NCBI RefSeq assembly: GCF_001262605.1
Contig: NZ_LGTC01000001.1
Location: 3,795,001-3,859,000 of the forward strand
Direction: 5' to 3'
DNA from: Pseudobacteroides cellulosolvens ATCC 35603 = DSM 2933
GTDB taxonomy: Bacteria; Bacillota; Clostridia; Acetivibrionales; DSM-2933
Length of the DNA stretch: 64,000 nucleotides
Shown here: in pieces, positions 1 through 8,855 of the stretch
Layout: every line of letters starts with the position of its first letter
How positions within the stretch are numbered: the stretch's first letter is position 1
Translations under genes and position numbers: made by a program
Notes under the pieces: model-generated
Databases searched by the model: none
Told to the model about the DNA's origin: nothing
Seen by the model: only the letters and a program-made list of their open reading frames with translations

Positions 1-2821
1 TCTCATTATTATCAGGATAATACTTTATATCAACTGTATCCTGTTCATTTACACATTGACGTACTACCCTTCCCTCATCATCGAATTTGTTGCTTACATA
101 CTTTCTACCGTTTGCATCGGTTATTGAAACAATGAATGGTCCTTCATACTCGTATATAAATTCGCCTTTATTTGGAAGAATTGCACTAACCAATCTGTCT
201 CCATTATAACGATAGACAATTTTTCTACCGGTATGATCTATTATCTCTGATATTTTTCCCAGCTCATACTTAAATGTGATGACCTTACCGCCGGGAGACA
301 CTATTTTTTCAACAAGTCCACCTGGTGCATACTTTACATTTACCGCATTATTATTTCTGTCACTTACTAGAATCAATTTCCCTCTGCCGTCATATGTATA
401 GCTCTTAATATCTTTTATGGAAAGTGTAAAATATCCTGTAGCCGGATCCTCAATAAGAGTTTCAGAAAGGTCCTTGGAGTCTTTCTTGTGCCACTTGCCT
501 TCTTCTTTTACAAACTTCTCCTCATGTCCATCAGGGTACATCAAGGTAATACAATCAAGGTCATCTCTTTTTAGACAGCTCTCATATTCAAAGGTCCAGC
601 CATCTCCCATGATGCCCTTTCTTAATCCAATTGAGTTGTATCTCCTCTTGATTTCAAGGTCAATTCCCCTATCTTCAATTACAAGGTCTGTTACATCAAG
701 ATAAAAGCTTCCGTTGGAAACATTTATGGGGTCACCGCAAAAATCTGACTTCTTGGGATCCATAATGGACTTTCTAGCTGCAGTCTCTCCTATATCTCCT
801 GCTTCACCTGCAAGCTTTGCAACCTTGTTGGCATTATCGCTTATTCCATCCATTACCTTATTGGCTCCCTTTTTAATCCACGGTGCTGCATTGTCTATAG
901 CTTTACCTATATTCTTAGCTATCTTTGAGTCCATTATGCCTGCAGTTCCAGCCCCTATTCCTGCATCTAACAGCACAGCCCAAGGGTTTATTCCCTTACC
1001 CTCGAGAGTCTGCCTTACTATGCTTTCAAATGCATTGTTTGCTGCTCCAATAGCCATTTTACCGCCTAATGAAGCAGCCGGTCCCAATGGTCCAAATACA
1101 GCACCTGATATGGCACCTACAATTGTTTCTCTTGCTGCAGCTGCCGCATAGTCACTGAAATCACTAACCTCGCCGCTCATTATATCACTGACAGCCTGAC
1201 TTGCAACAGCGGCTGTTCCTCCCACCACTGCACATGTAGCAACAGCACCTATAACAACAGCACCAGCTCCAAATGTGGCTACAGTAAACACCGCTGCTGC
1301 TGCAACTGCCGCAACTATAGCCAACCCTCCCAATACATTAAGGGCTAGCTTGCCCCAGTTAAATGGAGGCTTTGGTGCAACTTTTGGGGCATCGTCAAAC
1401 GGGGGATATAATTCCCGAACTCTTCCCTCAAGAAATACATAATTTGATAGGTAATGAAATTCATTTTCAATTGTAAAACCGCTGTCCGAATTGCTCTTCT
1501 TAAGGAAAACAATATCCTTTGCAGTGATTTTTATATGCTTTGGAGTGGTAATGGACATTTCCTCAACCGAATTCATGGTAAGCTTTTTATGACTTACTAT
1601 GGTAATGCCGTTCTCATCCTCCATGCTTATCTTTATAGGCTCCTTGCTGTCGCCAACAATGTTTAAGGCTTTTGGAGACATCTCAAGCTCACTTCCGTGT
1701 TCTGTACCAAAAAATCTTGTATTTGGATCACTTGTCTTTTGACAGCTGCCTCCATTTTTTCTTACACAGCCAATGACCTTAGCGTTGTTCCCAGTGGCAT
1801 CTGGAAAGTAAAGGCTTGCATGTGTCCCCTTTTGCGGCATGCAATACATGATGTCTCCTGTAGGAGGTATAAATGGAAACCAAAATGCTTTACCTTTGTC
1901 CTGGGCTTCATCTATGTCAAGATGAAGCTTTACCAGTTCTCCTTTTGTATCAAGAACATTTCCCCCAATGGATACTCCATTTATTTGACTATTGTTTATC
2001 TGTGATACATAAATGCCTTCCTTCATGGAAATCCTGTATCTATAAGTAAGAATCCCTTTTTCCATATAAGCATCTATGCTGGTCACATACATTTTTTTAT
2101 TTCTGAAAGAAATTTCATCCCCTAATTTATACTGCTCTCTGCTTTCTATATCATAATAAAAAAAGTCATTGGCTTTAACGTCGGATCCGCTTCCCTTTGC
2201 CTTCATATATGCCATAATGTCCTTGTTTGCCGTATAGCAAATACTGTCTTCAAGTTTGCAGCTTGCTCCTTCTGGGAAACCAAAGCATAATCTTGTCCCA
2301 GCATCGTATATATCTACAGCTATAACTGAATTAAAACGGCTTGCGAGCCTTTTAATGAGTTCCCAATCAGTCTCTTTATACTGCAAAACGGGCTCTCCAA
2401 TTTTAACACCATCACAAATTGTGTTTATAAAATTATTCTTTGGATAATCTCCTAAAATACCTTTAACAAGCTCAGGATATGTCATGTTCATATCCTGAAA
2501 TGAACGGCTCTTCTTTTTGATGTCCAGCCTGAAACTGCCCGATATACCTTGAATTTGGGCATAGTAAACACCATTTATCTTTTTTGTTTCTACGCTTGTA
2601 ATCAGGCCTTTAAAAATTGTTTTATTGCTTTCACCTGCTTCGTAAATATGTATCTCATCATCAAATGAAGCATTGACGGTAGAATTAAAATTTACTGTTT
2701 CATCTACAATGCCATATAAATAAAGTGTTGCATGCTCATTGATCTTACTCTCAATTTTAATATCACTGATGATTTTGATTCCATATGCCGGTTCTATCTT
2801 TATATTATCAAAACCCTTCAT
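1..2821 (-). CDS. VgrG/gpD-type spike fused to RHS-repeat toxin, 3' end outside window
   Basis: An open frame of about 940 codons starts at ATG 2819-2821 and leaves the window without a stop. Residues 1 to about 270 resemble the phage late-control gpD / VgrG base, and an OB-fold-like stretch around 275-350 contains YCMPQKG and LYFPDA. An Ala/Gly-rich hydrophobic region follows at about 490-620. The RHS part begins near residue 697 with DPINVSNGSFYLDV, typical of the DUF6531 entry to RHS shells, and runs into YD-type repeats (GRKIVYRYNGDRL). The first 350 residues are clearly paralogous to the stand-alone spike at 4372-5784. RHS proteins encapsidate a C-terminal toxin, which would lie to the left of position 1 and cannot be identified here. 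It starts 19 bases after the DUF4280 gene stop, so it is probably the last visible gene of the same operon. The architecture is read directly; the injection role is inferred. Confidence 0.85.
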   Translation of the reverse strand, partial: MKGFDNIKIEPAYGIKIISDIKIESKINEHATLYLYGIVDETVNFNSTVNASFDDEIHIYEAGESNKTIFKGLITSVETKKINGVYYAQIQGISGSFRLDIKKKSRSFQDMNMTYPELVKGILGDYPKNNFINTICDGVKIGEPVLQYKETDWELIKRLASRFNSVIAVDIYDAGTRLCFGFPEGASCKLEDSICYTANKDIMAYMKAKGSGSDVKANDFFYYDIESREQYKLGDEISFRNKKMYVTSIDAYMEKGILTYRYRISMKEGIYVSQINNSQINGVSIGGNVLDTKGELVKLHLDIDEAQDKGKAFWFPFIPPTGDIMYCMPQKGTHASLYFPDATGNNAKVIGCVRKNGGSCQKTSDPNTRFFGTEHGSELEMSPKALNIVGDSKEPIKISMEDENGITIVSHKKLTMNSVEEMSITTPKHIKITAKDIVFLKKSNSDSGFTIENEFHYLSNYVFLEGRVRELYPPFDDAPKVAPKPPFNWGKLALNVLGGLAIVAAVAAAAVFTVATFGAGAVVIGAVATCAVVGGTAAVASQAVSDIMSGEVSDFSDYAAAAARETIVGAISGAVFGPLGPAASLGGKMAIGAANNAFESIVRQTLEGKGINPWAVLLDAGIGAGTAGIMDSKIAKNIGKAIDNAAPWIKKGANKVMDGISDNANKVAKLAGEAGDIGETAARKSIMDPKKSDFCGDPINVSNGSFYLDVTDLVIEDRGIDLEIKRRYNSIGLRKGIMGDGWTFEYESCLKRDDLDCITLMYPDGHEEKFVKEEGKWHKKDSKDLSETLIEDPATGYFTLSIKDIKSYTYDGRGKLILVSDRNNNAVNVKYAPGGLVEKIVSPGGKVITFKYELGKISEIIDHTGRKIVYRYNGDRLVSAILPNKGEFIYEYEGPFIVSITDANGRKYVSNKFDDEGRVVRQCVNEQDTVDIKYYPDNNE

Positions 2822-2840
2822 TTTCTAAGACCCCCATGTC

Positions 2841-3239
2841 CTACTCGTCATGCTGACCGTCAGTTTTAAATGTAATCATTCCTCCTAAGCTGCATATAAG
2901 CTTGGAATTAGTGGTAAGAGCAGCAAATCCGTCCACAATGGTATCTTCCTTGGTATCCATCCAACATGATAATATGGCTGGAACACATGGTTTTCCTGCA
3001 ACCGGTTTACCATCCTCGCCCACAAGTGTTACAGGTGCATTGCTTGGGTTTGCAGGACTGCTGCACACTCCAAATTCAGGTACATTCTCAATAGGCACAC
3101 AGTCCCATTGGTTCATCATTGGTTTATTATTTATATATGAACCATGGCTCACAGGAAGGTTTATCTTTCTTCCATGGCTTCCACAGCTACATACCATAGT
3201 TGCTCCCCTCACTATATATCTGCTTATTTCCGGCATCAA
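2841..3239 (-). CDS. DUF4280 PAAR-like spike-tip protein
   Basis: A 132-residue protein that opens with RYIVRGATMVCSCGSHG and has later Cys/His positions in VSHG, GVCSSP, GKPCVPAI, LSCW and LICSLGG. This pattern fits the DUF4280 family, a PAAR-like group that caps VgrG-type spikes and is often encoded beside RHS toxins. It lies between an Imm11-like gene (7-base gap) and the spike-RHS fusion (19-base gap), so co-translation is likely. The stop codon is TAG. Family placement is by motif recognition; its position on a spike tip is inferred from the neighbours. Confidence 0.75.
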   Translation of the reverse strand: MMPEISRYIVRGATMVCSCGSHGRKINLPVSHGSYINNKPMMNQWDCVPIENVPEFGVCSSPANPSNAPVTLVGEDGKPVAGKPCVPAILSCWMDTKEDTIVDGFAALTTNSKLICSLGGMITFKTDGQHDE

Positions 3240-3246
3240 ACCCCTC

Positions 3247-3774
3247 CTAATCTTCTACTGGTATTCTTTTAAGGCAGATCCCATTCAAATATCTCCTCAA
3301 AATGCTCTCTGCCGCATCAAGCCTTACAATAATAGTTGGTTTAGCTCCATCCGACACTGAAAATATCTTATGATCCATAATACCTTCTTTCTTTAAGATA
3401 AGCTTAGTAATTACACTTTTATCCCTTGTAAACTCGCATTTGGGACTTAATGCATCAACCTTTTTAAATACAGGAAGAAAGTATTTTTCCTGCTTCTTGT
3501 TTTCTGAATCTATCAGCACTATTGTTTTAAACAGGGCATCCGGTTGGTATTTTTCAAATAAATTTTTTAGCTTTTCAGATACTAAAAAAAGATCCCTGTT
3601 CAAAATATCCAAATAACTGCTTTCAGGAGTAGCTTTTACATAAAAAATAACGGTATCAGCCACATTATGTATGTCTTGATAGTTTAAATTTTTTATATCA
3701 ATTTTACCTGAAAGCTGCGTAATAACAGGTAAATCTTTATATCTCTCATCCTGCTTCAACAAAAAATAGTCCAT
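3247..3774 (-). CDS. Imm11/DUF1629-like protein in spike cluster
   Basis: A 175-residue soluble protein. Its layout resembles the Imm11 (DUF1629) group: an N-terminal MDYFLLKQDERY opening, a central LFLVSEKLKNLFEKYQPD segment, and a C-terminal part in which HKIFSVSD precedes a hydrophobic PTIIVRLDAAESILRR stretch. Imm11-like proteins are often encoded next to polymorphic toxins, and several spike clusters carry such genes upstream of the PAAR gene. It sits 1 base after the 3776-4375 gene and 7 bases before the DUF4280 gene and ends in TAG. It could be an immunity protein or an adaptor; the sequence does not decide. Family similarity is moderate only. Confidence 0.5.
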   Translation of the reverse strand: MDYFLLKQDERYKDLPVITQLSGKIDIKNLNYQDIHNVADTVIFYVKATPESSYLDILNRDLFLVSEKLKNLFEKYQPDALFKTIVLIDSENKKQEKYFLPVFKKVDALSPKCEFTRDKSVITKLILKKEGIMDHKIFSVSDGAKPTIIVRLDAAESILRRYLNGICLKRIPVED

Positions 3775-3775
3775 G

Positions 3776-4375
3776 CTATGCCTTCACCTCATTATCGCTA
3801 TACAACACTTCATTAAAGTCCCTATATTCTCCCATCATAATGCATATTTCAGGTACTTTCACCATTTCAATAAATGCAACACTTTGTAAAAACTTAGGAA
3901 TAACAGACCTTGTGAATTCAACTGCCAATGTGTGATATTTCAATGCCTCGGATAACTTAACATTATCTACATCCATATCTGTAACAAATCTTCCATATTG
4001 CTTTTTTTCATTTTTCAAAAGGCTTATTTGTTTAAACAGTGAAGAAAATATAAATTCTGCATTCCACATACTATAGCACTCGGTTGTATCTAAAAACCAT
4101 CTACTGTCATAGGCATCTATTCTGTAAAATGATGTATCCTCCATTATGCTTGTACGTAAAAACGAAATGCAAATGTACTTAATATCCCCCTTCACTCCCC
4201 GCTGCTGAAACCCTGCTGCTTTTCTACATACATCCTCAAGCGCAGAAACCAGCTCCTTTTCAATATGCTCCCTATTGGAAGAATATCTTTGATCTATATT
4301 CAGAAGCTCCTGTGCCCAATTATTGATGATGCATTTTGATACAAGTTCCTCAAGCATCCCATTCTTATCCATCAT
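3776..4375 (-). CDS. Unassigned helical protein in spike cluster
   Basis: A 199-residue protein I do not recognise. It is rich in predicted helix, has no signal peptide or membrane segment, and contains aromatic-rich stretches such as FYRIDAYDSRWFLD and ECYSMWNAEFIFSSLF. It overlaps the upstream spike gene by four bases (ATGA) and ends one base before the next gene, so it is almost certainly translated as part of the same operon. Small unknown proteins in this position are often adaptors or chaperones for effector loading, but nothing here proves that. Stop codon TAG. Confidence 0.6.
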   Translation of the reverse strand: MMDKNGMLEELVSKCIINNWAQELLNIDQRYSSNREHIEKELVSALEDVCRKAAGFQQRGVKGDIKYICISFLRTSIMEDTSFYRIDAYDSRWFLDTTECYSMWNAEFIFSSLFKQISLLKNEKKQYGRFVTDMDVDNVKLSEALKYHTLAVEFTRSVIPKFLQSVAFIEMVKVPEICIMMGEYRDFNEVLYSDNEVKA

Positions 4376-5784
4376 TCAATATTCACCTTCGCCCCATTCA
4401 TTGATACATCGTCTGCAATGGTTAAATTAGCACTTGCTTGTATTAATTGTATTCCCTCATCACCCTGAACCAGAATTTTTGTACCTGAATTTATTTCTAT
4501 GTCCTCTTTTGCAGATATGGTTAATTTCTTGTCGGTAGAAATTTCTATTCCGCCATCATCAGTTAATCTCACCAGTTGTTTTCCATTACTCATAATTTCT
4601 ATTGCACCCGGTTGAAATACAATATGCTTTCCATATTTGGTACTTATACTTTTAACCGCTGGGTCACTTCTCTTCTGTGGATCTTTGGATGTAAGGTTTA
4701 CCGAACTTGCTGTAAAAGCATTTTTTTCATCTGCATCAGGAAAATACAGCCTTACCTTATCCCCTATCTCAGGCATGCAGTACCATCCTGAACCGTCAGG
4801 AGAAGAGTAAACAGTGGAATAAGGAAACCACATTGCTTCACCTACAGGCTGTTTTTCATCTATTTTAAGATGCACTTTTACAGTATCTTTTGCAACATCT
4901 ATTACCTTGCCAAAAAGCGAAACCCCTATAAGCTGGTCATTGTATATCCTGTTATACTTTATTCCTTCTCCGTCTTTTAATATGTATGTATTTAAAACAA
5001 TGCCATCATGAACCTTTGTCTCAGAACTTAATATATAGAGCTTTCTGTTTTTAAAGTTTATAGGCCTACCCAGTTCCAATATATCCGGGCTGGTTATTTC
5101 ATAACTTATTAGATTTTTTTCCTGTATTCCATCTATGCCGTTCTGAGATTTTCTAAGGTAATCCTTTATATCTTTTTTAATTATATAGTTGTACTCTTTA
5201 AGATCATGCCCGGAAGGGATATCAACTTTTCCTATATAGTATTTAACCCCATTAGCATTACATGATGGTATAAGCGGTGCATTAAAATGCGATGCCAGAC
5301 GCTTTGCAAATTCCCAATCAGTTTCGAGGTATTGCACAAGAAGGCCTCCTGTTGTTTTACCATTTGAAGCCTCATCTAAAGCCTGTGACTTGAGATACCC
5401 ACTCGTTACCTGGTCAAAAATCTCCTTATAAGCAGCATCCTTGTTCTGGAAGGAACGTTTTTTCTTCTTAACATCCATCAAAAAGCTTAAGCTCAAAGCC
5501 TCAATCTGAATACTTCTGACATTCATCTTGGCATGCAGGGACATACATGTAACAACGCCATAAAACAAAACAACACTTTGATTTTCACCTTTTAAAGATA
5601 CCTTTATGATTTCATCTTCACATGAATTCTCAATGTACTGATCCATCTTTTCTTCTGGAACAATCCCCTCAATATACAGCCTTGCATGCTCATTCAATTC
5701 CCTGACAATTTTGAAATCCAATATTCTGTTAAATTCATAAGGTTCTACTATGATATCCGCAATTGTAAAAATCGATTGGCCCAT
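4372..5784 (-). CDS. VgrG/gpD-like spike protein
   Basis: A 470-residue protein with the order expected of VgrG / phage gpD-gpV spikes. The gpD-like base occupies about residues 1-270 (FKIVRELNEHARLYIEGI, later LLVQYLETDWEFAKRLASHF, the family's WEF/AxRL element). An OB-fold region at about 285-365 contains WYCMPEIGDKVRLYFPDA. The C-terminal tail is repetitive and beta-rich (IEISTDKKLTISAKEDIEINSG), like the gp5 beta-helix. It lacks the RHS extension of its paralogue at 1-2821. It lies 2 bases after the DcrB-like gene and overlaps the following gene by ATGA. Its role would be the puncturing spike of a contractile nanomachine that carries the downstream effector. No other machine component is visible in this window. 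Confidence 0.8.
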   Translation of the reverse strand: MGQSIFTIADIIVEPYEFNRILDFKIVRELNEHARLYIEGIVPEEKMDQYIENSCEDEIIKVSLKGENQSVVLFYGVVTCMSLHAKMNVRSIQIEALSLSFLMDVKKKKRSFQNKDAAYKEIFDQVTSGYLKSQALDEASNGKTTGGLLVQYLETDWEFAKRLASHFNAPLIPSCNANGVKYYIGKVDIPSGHDLKEYNYIIKKDIKDYLRKSQNGIDGIQEKNLISYEITSPDILELGRPINFKNRKLYILSSETKVHDGIVLNTYILKDGEGIKYNRIYNDQLIGVSLFGKVIDVAKDTVKVHLKIDEKQPVGEAMWFPYSTVYSSPDGSGWYCMPEIGDKVRLYFPDADEKNAFTASSVNLTSKDPQKRSDPAVKSISTKYGKHIVFQPGAIEIMSNGKQLVRLTDDGGIEISTDKKLTISAKEDIEINSGTKILVQGDEGIQLIQASANLTIADDVSMNGAKVNIE

Positions 5785-5786
5785 TC

Positions 5787-6377
5787 TTATCCTCTTCCTT
5801 CTATATTCTTTTTGGTTACCCTTATAGTTTTCATTACCTGAAAAGCAACCTCTCTCCAGTCTTTATATTCATCATACCGGCAGCAAAATGTTCCCATGAC
5901 TGTTTTACCTTCAAATTCAAAGAAAAACATCAAGTTATATATAAAACCATCCATAGCAGGACTTTTAAATTCAAAATAACCGACATTTTTTTCATCTACT
6001 TTTTCAACACCATCTGTAAAAAATATATTGGCTGGATTGACCTTTTTTAAGATTGCCTTCATCCCGTCCGTCAGTTCCTTGACCTGATCCTCATTAAGGC
6101 TACTGTCTATACGGTTCAGCATAATATTGATACTGCCTGTTTCATCAGTTTGAATAATTTCCGGTCGCTGGGAGGAAGGATACTTAATCTGCCGCTGTTG
6201 CTGCGGCATTTCCTTGAAATCCTTCGGCATAAGGAGCTTTACATTATCATCATAAAATACTCTTTCCTCAAACTCGTAATACCGGTTGCCGATTTTAACT
6301 TGACCGTCACTGATGTTTTGCAGTTTAGACTCTTCATTGTTTATAATTTCCAGAATTTTTTCATCTATATTACCCAT
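5787..6377 (-). CDS. DcrB/DUF1795-like protein, possible effector chaperone
   Basis: A 196-residue first gene of the spike operon, with a good ribosome site (AGGGGAGGG, 5 bases before ATG 6377). After a variable N-terminus, residues about 50-190 follow the DcrB/PsbP-like (DUF1795) plan: KLLMPKDFKEMP, a central SINIMLNRIDSS, and a C-terminal FFFEFEGKTVMGTFCCRYDE followed by an amphipathic helix. In Gram-negative type VI systems, DUF1795 proteins (EagR) are chaperones for RHS effectors, which would fit a cluster that ends in an RHS protein. There is no lipoprotein signal, so it is probably cytoplasmic. Family match is moderate; the chaperone role is inference. Confidence 0.45.
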   Translation of the reverse strand: MGNIDEKILEIINNEESKLQNISDGQVKIGNRYYEFEERVFYDDNVKLLMPKDFKEMPQQQRQIKYPSSQRPEIIQTDETGSINIMLNRIDSSLNEDQVKELTDGMKAILKKVNPANIFFTDGVEKVDEKNVGYFEFKSPAMDGFIYNLMFFFEFEGKTVMGTFCCRYDEYKDWREVAFQVMKTIRVTKKNIEGRG

Positions 6378-6787
6378 TTTTACCCTCCCCTGATAAATTT
6401 AGTAATACCCTAAAGGGCAAATCAAACTAATATACATATTTTAACATTCTACAATTTTAAGTATATTTTAACATATTTATAATGTAAATTACATACTTTA
6501 ATTTAATTACATATCTATAATCTCATATTTCAGTATACTCAAAAACGCTAGTAACTAATTCCTACTTAGCGATAGATTTTAAAGCGTAAGTGATTTCATT
6601 TAAAGATCAGTTAAAGCATCATATTCATATATTGTAGAATTATAAATACCCTGTAAAATTATTTCACTAATTTTTTGCTTTATGAAGCCCTTCCTTACAA
6701 GGCTTTTTTGCTGTAGAAAAAAGGAATTATTAAATAAAAATAGAATATTAGGATAATAAAATTATTTATCTTATGGAGGACTTCAAT
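6378..6787. other. Intergenic region between divergent operons
   Basis: About 400 AT-rich bases that separate the leftward spike operon from the rightward aldehyde oxidoreductase gene. No gene is visible. A CGCTA/TAGCG hairpin spans 6546-6571. On the plus strand a short terminator-like stem (AAGCC at 6685-6689, GGCTT at 6701-6705, then a T run) lies about 80 bases upstream of the oxidoreductase gene. Together these could be a leader with attenuator, but I do not recognise a riboswitch class, and the Moco/tungsten motif I looked for is not evident. Confidence 0.4.
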
Positions 6788-8812
6788 ATGCCATATGGTT
6801 ATATGGGAAAAATTTTATGGATTGACCTCACAAACAAAGTGATTAGCGAAGAGGTAATACCTGATGAAGTATATGAACAGTTTTTAACCGGGTACGGCCT
6901 TGGCTCTAAGATTATATTCGACAGGCAAAAAGCTGGTGCAGACCCTCTCGGCCCTGATAACATTTTTGCCGTAATGAGCGGACTATTAACCGGAACAGGT
7001 GCATTATTTAGCGGACGATGGATGGTTATGGGAAAAAGTCCTCTTACAAATACATGGGGAGATGCAAATTGCGGGGGATATTTTGCACCTGCAATAAAAA
7101 ATACGGGATATGACGGTTTCTTCTTCACAGGTATAAGTGTAGAACCAGTATACCTATTAATTGATGGTGATAAAAAAGAGTTGGTCTCTGCTGCTGATTT
7201 ATGGGGAAAAGATAGCTATAATACTGTAGACTACCTAGAATCTAAACACGGCAAGCACTTTAAGGTCGCATGTATCGGTCAGGGTGGTGAAAATCTCTCA
7301 TTAATTTCTGGTATTGTTACCGACAAGGGTAGGCTGGCTGCAAGAAGCGGGCTTGGTGCTGTTATGGGTTCTAAAAAGCTTAAGGCAATATGCCTTGGCG
7401 GTAATAAAAGTGTAGATATATTTGATATTGAAGAGGTTACACGTCACTCCAATCTGTTTTCCCAAGACTTTTATGATGATAAGCACTCGTTAGAAGACAA
7501 AATTCTTGGTGGCATTACGAATGTTCCCATATTATCCGGTGTAGTCAGAGTCCTTGATGAACACCAAATGCTTCCTATAGGTGGAGAGGTTGAACGTTAC
7601 GTTATGAAGACATGGGGAACCTCTGGTACTGTGGCTTATTCTGCCAATATTGGGGATTCTCCTATTAAAAACTGGAAGGGTGTAGGGTGTATTGATTTCC
7701 CAGGGCGATTGACAAAAAAAATATCCAATGACTCAGTTACAAAGTATGAAACTGAGAAATACGGGTGTTATGCTTGTCCCATGTCATGCGGTGGAAGGCT
7801 TAAGGTCAATGAAAAAGAATTTTCCACAGGAGAAGGAGATACCCATAAGCCGGAATATGAAACTATATGCGGATTTGGTTCCATGGTTCTTACTAATGAC
7901 ATGGTTGGAATAATAAAAATTAATGATATTTTAAATAGAGCAGGAATTGATACTATAAGCTGTGCCGCCACTGTAGCATGGGCATTTGAGGCGTTTGAAA
8001 ACAGTGTAATTACAGAAGAAGATACAGGTGGACTAAAGCTTACATGGGGGAACAGTGATGCTGAAATAAAACTTGTAGAAAAGATTGCTGCATGCGAAGG
8101 AATAGGAAAGATATTGAAGGATGGTGTTAAAAAAGCTTCTGAACACTTCGGGAAAGGATCTGAAGCATATGCTATGCATGTTTGCGGACAGGAGCTCCCA
8201 ATGCATGACCCAAGGCATCCTAATTCCGTTGGTTTGGGTGTAGGCTATGAAGCTGAACCGACTCCCGGAAGACATACCAGCAACTTGGATTGCTGTAGTT
8301 TATACAGTGACGATGATAATACTCAAAAAGTACAGAAAAAAAAACACATTCATCCCATAAAGCAAAAATGTAAGGATGACGACGATGGGGAAAAACAAAA
8401 GGGAGCAAGTTGCTTTATGGATCTGGTAAATGGCCTTGGATTATGTGCTTTTGCTTTTGGTGTAGGTCCGACTCCACCAATCGTTGAATGGACCAATGCC
8501 GTTACCGGTTGGAAAAAGGAATTCAATGATTACCTATTCATTGCACAGAGGATAAAAACCCTAAGACATTCATTTAATATAAGAGAGGGTATTAATCCTT
8601 GGGATATTAAAATGCCGGATAGAGCAAGGGGAATACCCCAATTGGAAGAAGGTCCGAATGAGGGTGTCCGACCGGACTTTGATACTGCAAAGAGAAATTA
8701 TTTCGAAGCGATGGGATACGATCTTGATACTTTGAAACCAAAAAAAGATACTCTGGATAAACTTGGGCTTGATGATGTCAAAGCAATTTTATATCCTGAA
8801 GTTTCCAACTAA
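6788..8812 (+). CDS. aor: Aldehyde:ferredoxin oxidoreductase family protein
   Basis: Tungsten/molybdopterin enzyme that oxidises aldehydes to acids (or the reverse) with ferredoxin; cytoplasmic. The N-terminus YMGKILWIDL, then LTGTGALFSGRWMVMGKSPLT and WGDANCGGYFAPAIK are hallmark AOR sequences. The [4Fe-4S] ligands are visible as CYACPMSC near residue 330, with a distal Cys in NGLGLCAFAFG. I chose ATG 6788, not the in-frame ATG at 6773, because GGAGG (6775-6779) then sits 8 bases upstream. The product is 674 residues, longer than many AORs; the surplus is partly a Lys/Asp-rich insert (around QKVQKKKHIHPIKQ and CKDDDDGEKQK) just after TPGRHTSN. Substrate is not predictable. It stands alone, with yhhN 43 bases downstream. 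Confidence 0.92.
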   Translation: MPYGYMGKILWIDLTNKVISEEVIPDEVYEQFLTGYGLGSKIIFDRQKAGADPLGPDNIFAVMSGLLTGTGALFSGRWMVMGKSPLTNTWGDANCGGYFAPAIKNTGYDGFFFTGISVEPVYLLIDGDKKELVSAADLWGKDSYNTVDYLESKHGKHFKVACIGQGGENLSLISGIVTDKGRLAARSGLGAVMGSKKLKAICLGGNKSVDIFDIEEVTRHSNLFSQDFYDDKHSLEDKILGGITNVPILSGVVRVLDEHQMLPIGGEVERYVMKTWGTSGTVAYSANIGDSPIKNWKGVGCIDFPGRLTKKISNDSVTKYETEKYGCYACPMSCGGRLKVNEKEFSTGEGDTHKPEYETICGFGSMVLTNDMVGIIKINDILNRAGIDTISCAATVAWAFEAFENSVITEEDTGGLKLTWGNSDAEIKLVEKIAACEGIGKILKDGVKKASEHFGKGSEAYAMHVCGQELPMHDPRHPNSVGLGVGYEAEPTPGRHTSNLDCCSLYSDDDNTQKVQKKKHIHPIKQKCKDDDDGEKQKGASCFMDLVNGLGLCAFAFGVGPTPPIVEWTNAVTGWKKEFNDYLFIAQRIKTLRHSFNIREGINPWDIKMPDRARGIPQLEEGPNEGVRPDFDTAKRNYFEAMGYDLDTLKPKKDTLDKLGLDDVKAILYPEVSN

Positions 8813-8855
8813 ATAAAAGCGTTTATTCTTTTTACATAACAAGGGAGTAGATTTA

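Noticed and set aside
714..1151. 145-codon Ala/Pro-rich frame on the plus strand
   Set aside because: Antisense shadow of the hydrophobic and RHS-entry part of the spike-RHS gene.
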